A stretch of DNA of 64,000 nucleotides from assembly GCA_000711775.1 (NCBI GenBank), contig ARYC01016927.1, forward strand, positions 62,001-126,000. The letters are read 5' to 3'. Of this stretch, positions 12,778-24,500 are shown in pieces. Below the pieces are notes generated by a model. The model was given only the letters and a program-made list of their open reading frames with translations. It was not told the DNA's origin and made no database searches. Position 1 is the stretch's first letter. Each line of letters opens with the position of its first letter. This DNA comes from Oxytricha trifallax (lineage: Eukaryota > Ciliophora > Spirotrichea > Sporadotrichida > Oxytrichidae). The translations under genes were made by a program, and so were the position numbers.

Positions 12778-15700
12778 ATCTGTGATATTGAAATCATAGG
12801 CATCCACAGATAGAAGAAGGTCCTCTCTTACAAACAAAGAGTTCAATGATTCCTCAAGCATCAACCAGCAAAGCATGATAAGCAGTTCAAACACAAACAA
12901 CTTAATAATTTAAGTTCATTTTAGGGATATAAAGCAAAATATTTATAACTTAATTATTTTTATAATAACAACAACAAGTCAACTCCACAGAAGAAATTTA
13001 AGATGGTTGGGATATCAACTATTGCGGCTAATTAGATTAATAAAATGTCAGCTCATGGAAGCAAAGAAACCAAGGCAAGTAATATTCCAAGAATAAATAT
13101 GATTAAATAATAATAATTTTATATATTGTAGACACATTTGTAGAGTGAAATTATAAGTAGTCATAATTTTTATAATTTATTTGATTAATATCTTCATATA
13201 AGATAAATTTTAATAGAAATTAATTAGACTGCTATTGACATCATAAAAAAAACATAATTCTTGTAACTTTCTTTTAATCACAGAGTAAAATTTGCAATTA
13301 AATCATTTATTTGTTTACGTAACAATATTTGAATATATTTATATAATCTCTTTATTATAAATTATTCTTATTTTTTAACTTGCAACTAGTTAATTTAATA
13401 GCAATATTAATAGTTAAGCTAATTTCAATTAAACATAAAAAATACCATCTACTGTAACATCATCTATAAAGAATACTTTTAAATATATAGTTTTTTATAA
13501 ATTAATTATAATTAAAGTATTTTAGCATGAAAATTAATTATTTATATAATAAATTGCATAAAAAATTATAAAATACTTCAAACAACTAAACAATCAATAA
13601 CAATTAGAGATAAAGTTTACTATTAACATAACCCTTACTTAAATCACAAAAAAGTTTAGCAATTTTTCATAATAAATTCCTTAAACAATTAAATATTAAT
13701 TTATTATGGTTTGTTTGATAAAAAGTATAGGAGGTACTCATTCGTCCTCATAAAACACCAATATTAGCAAAAAACCTGTATTTGGAGCTAGACAGGACAG
13801 AAGAGATTCAATCGAATCATTTAATGATGAAGATAAATGCATTAAATTTATAGTTTTATATATCATAAAACTAATAACTTAAGTATACTAAAAAATAATT
13901 TATAAATTGATTTATATTAAATTCTTTAAATAAAGATCAAAGCATAAAGTAAGATCCATTAAATAAGACTTAAAAGTTACATATTATTATTATTAATAAC
14001 TTATATTAAAATTTATGTTTTAAATTTCTGTATATGATTTTATTATTTTAAGTTACCTGCAAAAACTGATAAGAAATTGTTCATATAAACTGATATAACA
14101 ACGCAAAGCAAGCAATAATTGAATACTTAGAAGTCAGAATAGATCGTACTTAAAACTCTCCCGAATAATCATAGTTTATTATTATATTTTAATTCGAGAA
14201 TTTTAATGAAATAAATTAAGTAAATATAATATGAAATAATAAAAGCTTATAAGTTATAGTAATTTTAATTTTAAGCTTAATAATTTGATGAGAATTAAAA
14301 TTTAAATTAATAATAAAATTAATAATTAATTGGTTACATATAGACTGTAATAAAAAAGTTATTGAAAGAAATATTCACTATTATTAAGTAATGTTTATGA
14401 ATATATAAAATGAGCAAATAAAAAATATATTCCCAATAACTTTAGATATCAATTTATTATAATCAGTAATTTTATTTTAAATATAAAGTTCATCAAATAC
14501 CTAGGAAACAGAAGTTTCTCAAAATGATTAAAATTAATAAAAAAAGCAAGTTGTTGAATAAATTCCAGCTCAGAGAATTACTAAGGTTGTTATCTTGCCT
14601 CCCTCTACTAATTCCCTAATCCTACAATCGAATGAATCATAAATTTTATAATATAAAAAATATAATTAAGTTATAATTATCGATTTTGTACATTTTATTA
14701 AAATATTTTCATAATTGTTAATATAAATTTAGAGTGCGAGGGTAAATAACTTAAATTAGAAAACTCCACAAATTAAACTGGAATAAATTAAGCTAGAAAA
14801 AATAACTGCTTAGGAGAAAAAAAGATAAACTATGTCAACATTAGACAATAATACAATTAAAAATCAGTTGATTTAATCTAACTATTGTTATTAAATATTT
14901 TTTATATTATTATTTTGTTACAAAAAATTTAGTATTTCCAAGCTATTTAGGTTATAACTTATTCATTTAATAAACAGCCTTAAATTTAAATAATTATATA
15001 GAATAGTAGTAATCTCCCTTAAAAAAGCAAAAAACAGGGGGTGTTTTCGGTGCAAGAACATAACGCTCACTCTCTAAGGATTCCGAACAATAAGAAATTC
15101 CAAATAAAAACAATAAAATTTAAATTTAAAACATTCCAGACATATAAATAAACAATGCTCAGTAATAAAATTCAGCATAGAAGTAATAAATCAATGTCAA
15201 ATCTATATTGAAAAATAAAGAGGTAAAAATAGAGACATAAGTGGATAAGTAATAATTAATGAATAGCTCACCCAGTGTTTCCAGTCTCAAGTCATTTTTA
15301 AATCTTGAGCAATAAACTGTGTAATAGAATGATAATAATGTCAAGAAAGAAAGCCCGCCATAAAAGATGAAGTAAATAATTTAATGGAAACGTTTAAACT
15401 ACTAAAAATATATATTAAATTATTTATTTTTATACAAAGTAAGTGATTATAGTTAGACCAGAGTCAATTTAATTATAAAATAACTATATTTTTAATAAAG
15501 TAAAGTAACAAATATTCTCTTTAAATGGCAAAATTTATAGCTTATTTTATTGAATATAAATGTATTATCGAAATTTTTTATGCTTTAATTATTTAACTCT
15601 AATAGTTTAATATTTCTTGAATGATGAAGACTCCAATCGAATAAAAATAAAATGTGCTTACCCCTACTTCAAAGCACACTCTAAACCATAGATTGAAATC

Positions 15701-18144
15701 AGCTTCATAGGTGGTTTAACTATCAAACTTGGCTCAATAAAAAATGACTGGCATCAAGCCAAGAGATTAATCTAGAAATATTGTAATTCAGTCAAATGAT
15801 TAGAAAAGCAATATTACTCTTGGCTAAGAAATTTTAGAGAAGGAAAAGCTAGAATCAATCAAATAGGAAGTGAAGAATAACTCTTAAATTCAAAGTTTGG
15901 GTTAGTCTTAAAAATAAGTTTTGGAGATAACGACATCAAATAAAGCTATAGTTGAAGAGTAGAAAGTTTAAATTTAAAGTAAATAGATTGTTGAAGTTAA
16001 AAAAGAAAATGTAAGCACCTCGGTTCAAAACAAGCCAAAAACTATAATTTCATAGATGAAAACCCCTGTAGTTTATAAATTTTGTTGTGTAAATAGATTG
16101 TATTTAAATTTTTAGTTGAGAAGTCTTCATCACTTTTCCCTATAGAGTAAAAAATAGAAGCCTTTTAAGCTGAAAAGTCAAAACCTATTCAATTATCAAA
16201 TCTTGATATAATTGCCTCATAACAGTAGAAAATAAATTAAGCCACTGAACACCTTGAATACACTAAGCTAATGAAAGAAATCAATCAATACTTAAAAGCA
16301 AATAATAAAGTTCAACTTTCAGAAGGGCATGGCTATAATCACCCAGACCATACAATTTAATATGAGGAATTCAGAAATTTGCTTAAACATTTACACTTTT
16401 TAGATGCTGCTAAAATTAATCCAGTCCAAGATTATTTAATAGGTTAAATGTGGGTTAAAGAATTGCAGAGTGCTGAGACTTGCCATATCAGAAATATTCT
16501 TACACTACTCACAGGTAAAACATCTTTGGTATTTTTAATGCTTGAAGTATTAAACGTAAATTAATTTTATCTTGAAGATTCCCGCAGCAGAAATTTTAAT
16601 CCCTAGCAACGATATTGCACAGTACAAACAGGGAATGAGTATTATGATGTTTACTAATAATGGATTTGGGTTGTTTAAGAATTTTGAGGATGTTGAGACT
16701 TGTTCAAAGACATACAATATGATCTCAAGATAAAGAGAGGAACTTATAGTTTTGAAAAAGAACTAATTATCTGAAGAAAAGAGAAAACCAGTTCAGTATA
16801 ACACAAATGTAAACTTTAATGAATATTAACTTTTTATTCTTTGAAACAAAATAATTTAGGAGGCAATATAACATTAGAAGTAGGTTTATTAGATAACAAT
16901 AAAGTTAGCAAAGAAAAACTAATGATTTCTCACATCAGCCAAAGGTCGCAAGACTCTTCAAACTCCTTGCAATTTAGCGATATAGAGAGGCATTCTCAAC
17001 GATCTAGAGTTGTGATGCTTCCAAACAAAATCTCAGAAGAGGAAATTAAGCTTGAGTTAGTAAATAAAAGCTTGGGTGGAAGCAACCAGAAAAACTCACC
17101 TCTGTTAGACTTAACAAAATCAGAGTATGCTTAGACAACTCGGGATTTACCATCTAATGAATAAAAAGGATTCAAGTCTCAAACTCCTTCAATGAGAAAC
17201 ACATATAACTCTGGAAATCTACTTTCTGTAGTAAACAATAAGCAACATCAACGAGGTCAATCAAAGTTCGGTAAGATAGTTGAAGAAATAACTCCAATAA
17301 GGAGAGAAAGTGGAGAGACTCCAAGAATTTAAGTAGGCCGTTTAGATTCTAATACAAGAAACACTGAGATGCTGTCAAAAAGTATAGCTCAAAATAATTC
17401 TAGTGATAATATCAGGTCGACGCTCAATTTTCCTGCAAATATTAAGAAGCTAAATAACGGCAAGGTAACCTTCACTCAAGCTCCTTACTCAATTAAGGGT
17501 AAAAAGAAAGTTATCTTTGATCTTAGTTCACCAGATTAATACTTGAATTAAATTGAGCAATTACCGATTAACCCCAAGTTTGACTCAAAATAAAAAATGC
17601 CAGTAGACGAAGATTCAGATAAGTCAAAGTTTGGTAAACTCTCCGATGGCTCAAAGTTATCGGAGATGATTAAATCAGTTGGTGCAAAAAGTAAAATTTA
17701 AAGTTTCATATAATTTGATTTTTTAGTATCCGACGATTCTGACAGAAATAAGAGACCACTTTTGTTTATGGATGTGAAACTAGGACCACAAAAAGGTACC
17801 TAAAAATTGATAGTCTACGAGAATGATTCACCTCGCTATCTAGCCAAAAAATTCGCAGAGCTTCATGGTAAATTTTCAATTAAATAAAGCTTATATTTTT
17901 AGATCTGAAAGAAAAAGTTGTGGTATAATTGGCTGACATGATAGAAAGAAAAATAGACGAAGCTTTAGAATCCAGAAAGCATGTCCATGTGAGAAGCAAA
18001 TCTCCTGAGATTCGCAGTCGTGAGCCTTCCCCAACAGACATGACGATGAGAGTAGTCAAACGCACTCATGGTGTTAAGGTGAAGTCAAATACTCATGGAG
18101 AAGTTAAAATAAAGAGAGAAGAGGATGACGAGGAAGAGTGGTGA
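10117..18144 (+). CDS. Gene C: large Gln/Asn/Ser-rich protein, paralogue of gene A
   Basis: Starts at ATG 10117 (MKGAQKSQNQQQSQQQ...) and ends at TGA 18142-18144 after an acidic tail (EEDDEEEW). Coding blocks before 15.6 kb lie near 10117-10290, 10330-10450, 10510-10600, 10685-10840, 10935-11035, 11115-11230, 11490-11620, 11945-12215, 12285-12405, 12475-12640, 12790-12925, 12965-13115, 13720-13840, 13935-13985, 14055-14170, 14495-14640, 14735-14880, 15005-15110 and 15255-15375, each flanked by AT-rich DNA. From 15625 to the stop the frame is continuous except for short GT-AG introns near 16069-16117, 16516-16578 and 17870-17901. The conserved C-terminal block begins at about 17746 (RPLLFMDVKLGP...). 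All three blocks shared with gene A fall after 16.3 kb. The N-terminal half is low-complexity and diverged. Function unknown; a structural role is possible but not shown. Confidence 0.8.
12700..12775. repeat. (AT)n microsatellite
   Basis: About 70 bases of nearly pure TA dinucleotide with two breaks, in an IES-like gap of gene C. It can form a perfect hairpin. Confidence 0.95.
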
Positions 18145-18527
18145 ACAAATTTACCTTCATCCTTAGAATATTCTAATCCTAACTAAATTGTGAATTAAAA
18201 TTAAATTAATAGGAAAATAATGACAAAAATACTAATCAAATTTGCAGAGGACCTTTAGGTTTGCCAAAAAACTATAAATACTCTGCAAGTTATATTGTGC
18301 TCTAGATAAATATAAAATGTCACATAATTTTATCAATAGTTATAGTTTTAAGATAAATCTTTATATTAAATCATCTCCTAACTATCATTAATTTATGGAT
18401 CAGGGATCTAAATGTTCTATTTTCAATTATTATTTGGATTTTATAAGTAATTAAAATCTTATAAATTCTATAATTCGTCTATAGTGTAATATAATATTTG
18501 AAGTTTATTTTATATTATCAGCGAGGC
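18145..18527. other. Short convergent intergenic region
   Basis: About 380 AT-rich bases between the stop of gene C (+) and the stop of the phosphatase gene (-). No further coding block or strong terminator-like hairpin seen. Confidence 0.6.
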
Positions 18528-21500
18528 ATAGAATGAGGCCTCATTTCATTTTCCTTGTCATATTTACTAGCTTTAAAGAAATGATTGCTTGAATCTTTTA
18601 TCTGAATTGAGCATTCAAAAATGTCAAATATTTTTATTAATTCAATAGTTCTTATAAAAAATATATTCCCCAATGAACTCATCTGGTATATGTTTATCGG
18701 GGCACATTCCGTGTAAAGCCAATCAATAAATTAATAAAATAATCATAATAAAATTTAATTACTTGAGAATAACTACAACCAAGATGCAAAGATGAAAACT
18801 GTATACAAAATATTATTTGTTTTTCTTAATGTTTTAAGAAAATTTTTATGAATTTTGTTTAAGTTATTTTCAATTTTTCTCCATTCTATATCAAGAAATA
18901 CACATGTAGTTTATCTTAATCATAGATTCATTCTTTTCCCTAATATTAAAAAATGATTATAATTGTATGAATACATACCTTGCTCTCTTGAGCAGAGATG
19001 ATACTTTACTCAAAAATAAAATTTTATGCGACAAAACTCCCCTCATAGTAGCTCTTCTCTTAAAAACTGATTTTGTACCACCTTCTGGTTTTGGCTTTTC
19101 TCCTCCTCCAAATATACTAATTGCATTATTGTATAAATTAAATTAAAAATCTTGGGGTAATAAGGATATAATTTTAAATATACTATATTATTAAAAATGC
19201 AGCTGAGGGTACTTTTTGCTCTTCTTCTTCATCATCATCTTCCATTTACTATTTATTAATAATTCTTATTGGATATATATATTTTTTTAATATATCCGAA
19301 GATTAATTTATTCATAAATCAAATCACATTTAATATTCATTTAAATTTCGTCAACTAAGGCACATTTCTTAACAATAATCTCCAGCATTTCTTAAACTTT
19401 CTCAAAAACGAAAGGAAGTGACCATGTAAAAACATCCATATTTTTAGGTAGCATATAGGGATGATGGGTGTAATTAAATTGTTTAATATTGAAATTCCCA
19501 TCAGATATCTTTATTATTGCACTTTTATTGTTGTAAACATCGCAGTAATTAGGGGCTGAAAATACTGTTATTACTGTAGGGAAGTTTGAGGCACCATTCC
19601 ATTTAATTATTTTTTTAAAAAAATTGTCATTTCAATTTTATTGGGTAATTTAATTGATTATTTAATTAAACTAATTCCATTTATGAAACTTGTAGCCTGT
19701 TTGTTGAACTTCATGCGCACGAATCACACAAACCAATTAATTAGTTTGTAAAAAGGTATTGACTGCTTTCTTTCTAAATTTTATTATAAAGTTTGTAACA
19801 AACTTACCCGAACAGCACAGAGCAACCCCTTCTTTAATTCTTAACAAAGTCTATTTCCTTCTCTTCATGAGTTCCATTATCGCTTTAAACTGGATCAGCC
19901 CATAACAAATCACACAGAGATCCACTCTCTGGTATTTCCTATTTCCTGTTCACTGAATTCAAATTTTATATTGATTTCAGTTTGGGTGATATCCCTCCAT
20001 GTATGCAGAAATATTTGCCGTTCTATAAAAAAGAATTAATTTATATAATAGTTAGAATAGGTTTGTTACGTACCACTAAACAAGCAAGTGGTAAATTCTC
20101 AAAGCTCTCAATAATTGCGTTAAAAACTTCTTAATCGTATTTTGAAAGCACTTCATCTCTGAAAGTGAAATGCTGTGACATCAAACGTGACTCGTGATTT
20201 CCACGGAGCAAGTAAATTTTCTTTGGATAGTAAAGCTAATTAAAAAGGATTTAGTCAATAAAAATAATCAGAGATAAAGCTTGAGAATTAATTTGAATTA
20301 TGATAATTAATTTATTATAGAATCTATTAAAAAAGTTCAATCGATTAAGCATACAGTTTTATTAAGAATGAAAAAAACAGTTAAAAATTAGAAATTTTCA
20401 TAGTTTCCTCAGTTAGTAATGGTCTAATTAATCAATAATTAGTCTTGCTTACTTTCGATTAGAAAGGTTAAAAAATTTCTAAAAAGCTTTGTTATATAAT
20501 AAATAACTAAAAACATATTTCATAGCGTCATATACGAGTATTTTTATAATTTATTTACCCATTCATATTGAGAAGTGCCTATCAGGTCGTCAAAATTTTT
20601 ATATTGACAATAGAATAGGTATTTTTTGGACATTTATAAATAAATTAAAGATATACAAGATTTTTTATGCTTTTTTATTGCAAATTTTTCAAAATGAAAA
20701 GACGAGAATAAGAGGGAAGCCACAAATATAGATGAATTTTTCCATCTTTAGAGATATAGTGATTCTAAATGATGGACTGGACATAATATAATCCCTCTAA
20801 AAACGAGATTTTATTCTATATTTCTAGGGGATTTTTTTTCTTATTCCCTTTCTATCAATATCAATAATATTCTGGATTGTTTTAGACTGGAGATAATGTA
20901 TAGCATTTCATCACATGGCAGTACACTAAAATCCAGTTGAATTTTCTTATAAGATTGATATGATTAGCTTAATTTCTAAATAATTTTTATCTACTAATTA
21001 TGATAATTATTTTATTACCTTTAACGCATATAGAAACATTATTGATAAAATAGATAAAAATAGGAAATTCAAGAAATACAGATATCTACAAGTAATTATT
21101 AAATATATAACTGCCACTTATTTCGAATGACTTTAATTTAAATTTGATTATTTAATAAAAAAATCTGTGCAGATTGTGCAAAAATATAATTACAGAAACA
21201 TAGGGCAGTGGTGTGTGCAAAAATATATATAATTTAATAATCTAATAAATATATAAATGGAGAGCTCTCTCATCATTCTTTCGATCAATCACTCAAGGTC
21301 ACGCACTCGAAAAGCATCTTACTCTTGAGGCCGGTGAATATGACATCATCTCCCAATACTGCGGCATGACCGATGAACTTGAAGATCTTGACAGCGAGAG
21401 AATTATCGTTACAGTTGCTAATTGAGAGAGCTACTATTGACAAGCTTCAGTTTCAGGCACTAGGCACTGGCTCCAATTAATCCATTTACGTGTTCCAGCA

Positions 21501-24500
21501 CACTACATATGCCAGATTCGCCAATGCCAAGCTAATTCACAACATTGATAGTGGTGACAATGAAGACATCCTCCAAGCTGAAAGTTTCTATCTTGATAGA
21601 GCCACTGGAGACATCTTTATCAATGGTATTGCTAATGGATTCTCACTTTCACATTACTCTTACTGCTACAGCGGAGAAGATCATTATTGAATTATATATA
21701 TTTTTGCACACACCACTGCCCTATGTTTCTGTAATTATATTTTTGCACAATCAAAACCCCAAAACCCCTTAGTGAGGTTTATAAGTGCTTTGATTTGTAG
21801 GGTATAGTTGGGGTCTTATTGGGGTTAGTAGAGAAATTAGGCCAATTTTCAAAATGAGAAATAGAAATTAGAGAAATATAGGGTCTATATATGATGAGTA
21901 ATATTTAGATTTACTGCTTAAGCTTAGGTATGGTACAAGTATTAATATAGACTAAGTCAAACCAGTGTTGAATTATACAGCCATAGCAAGACTCCTACAC
22001 AAGAGTGCTCCAACTGTTAGGTATCATTGCTTGTTAGCTGTTTAACATTATAACTCAGGCTCTTGAAAACATCCTGCAAGAAAATAAAAGTTCTCACAGG
22101 TCCATATTGACTATCTCTGTGACTCTAAGACATTAAAGTATTGGGCTCACTTTCCTCTTGACTAACGAGCTGTCATGTTTCATCGCAAGTTACCAGACAT
22201 GCGTATCTCTCCTTAGACTATAGCCAATATTTATAGACGAAACGGTATTACTTTCAAGACTGTCAACAGAGTTAAGAGAGTGATTGATTTTACAGTGCCA
22301 TTTTATACTAATAATTTAAACTATATATATGATTAAATGCAGAGAGCTATTGATAATAACATCAAGTTCATACATGCAGATGAAGCTGTGTTTACGTTCA
22401 ACACTTTTATTAATAAGTCATGGTACAAGAAGTATGATAACATAGAAGTTTATGACTAAAAAGTAAAGGTAGTCACCCATGCAATTTTAGCTGGTATAAG
22501 TGAAGAGTCAGGCTTAGAGAGTTATGTTATTCACCCTCGCTCTATTAAGCGAGAGTAGTATATAGAGTTCCTACATAAGCTAAGAGAGAAGTATTGCAAC
22601 CAAGAGATCATCCTGTTTGTTGATAACCTATCAGTTCATAAGACTAAGGAGTCTAAGAAAGCTTATGAAGAGTTAAACATAACTCCTGTATACAACGTTC
22701 CTTACAGCCCTTAATTTAATGGAATAGAATTCTACAGGAGTTAAATAAAGACTCACTACAAGAAGCTTCTGCTGTATCATCTTATGCATGACTTGCCCAT
22801 CGATACAGTAGACTTGATTCAAAGCAGCTGTAAGAGAGTGAGCGTAGATAAGACAACAATTTGTGCGAGAAAGGGAAGAATGAATGTTTATAAATAAGTT
22901 TTAGATTTAAACGAATAAATATATTCACATATTAAACTGGCCCATAAATGGATTGGGGTTCTCTTTCTTCTCCTCTTCTTATGGCTTGATTGGGCCCATA
23001 TTTATTCTCTTTGTGCCAGCTCCTGCATCTATGTTCATTTCATCTGGCTTTTAAACATCTTTATAAAGTCTCTTGCTCACTTCATGAATTGTCTGTGACT
23101 TTCTCTCTCTATGAACCTTAGAATGCTCTTTCATAAGATATATACCAGTGCCAGATTTTCCTATAAAGTTATATGCCAAAGCTTACTTGAAAGATAAGGA
23201 TGCTTCTTAAGTTCCTCTAGAAGCTGAGCTTATTAGAATGCCTTGCTTCTTCTAGTCTTCAGGAGAAATAGAATATCGTTTCTTATGTGCTTCTTCAATA
23301 ATTTCTCTAAGATAATCCTCATTTATTGTACCAAGAACACCAAAGAAAAAGTTCCTCTCTGGGAGTTTTTAGAGAGTTGTTTCTTGGTAGGAAGGTAAAC
23401 TACCACTTCCTCATCTTACATGGCATCCTCATAAAGATTAGTGACTGAAATCTCAGGGTAGTTCGGAATTTCTATTAGTTTAATCTCTTTACTTTTAAAA
23501 GCTTTCTTCTCCTCACAAAGTATTGCTTTCAAGAATGAAATTTGGTACCTTCCATCGTTGGAAGGAAAAAACCAACTGTATAATATGTTAATAGTCATCT
23601 ATTTATCTTACCATGTAAAGTTAAGTATCGATAGAGATCTTCTTTACTTCTGAATCTTGAGATCATTTCTTGAGCCTCGACTCTTTTCATTTGATCATTG
23701 AGTGATTCCATCTTTGTTCCTCTTCCTATTAATGAATTTCAAATTATAACTCATAGACTTCTGGATCCTATTGTTTAAATCTTACTATTAAATATGGGCA
23801 TCTTATAGGAGTCAACCCTGCAAAGATACGTGGAGAAAGTTTGCAGAAGCTGTAAAAAACTGCAGAGATGGAGCTCCATTTCAATCAATTTAGTTCCATT
23901 AAATTAGTACTAAATTTGTATAAATTTAATTAGTACTGGTACTAAATTCGTTTAATTTCAATTGGTACCAATTTAATAGTACCAAAACTTAATTAGTACC
24001 TAGTTTTAAACTAATGAGGTTTTAATGGAAAAGTTCCAATATGGTTCAAAACCTAACTGGTACCAGTACCAACCTCAATTTTTTCTAAGTTGGTACCAAA
24101 ATTAAAAATATTAAGCATGAATTTAGAAAATTTATAGTTATAAACTTAGTATAAATATGATGTCTAACGCCTAAGAAGCAACCATTGTTGTTGCAGTACC
24201 AACTCCTATACAAAGTTACTATAACAAGAGAGGTTATTAAACCTTTATAATAGAAATTTAAATTTGAATTTAAACATGGCGGCTAACTTAAATCGCAAAG
24301 CAGTCTCTCTTGACAGTGGATAATCTTAGCTTAACTTTGGCTAAACTAAGAAGCCAGAGATCATCTACATTGAAAAGGAGCCAGAGCTTAAAGATCTTGA
24401 GTTTGAATCAGAAGTGTTTATTCTATAAATAAATATCAGGAAGCAGAGAGCAGAGATAAGTATTTAAACGCTAATCGAAGATGTTGAGGAGTTAAAAGAA

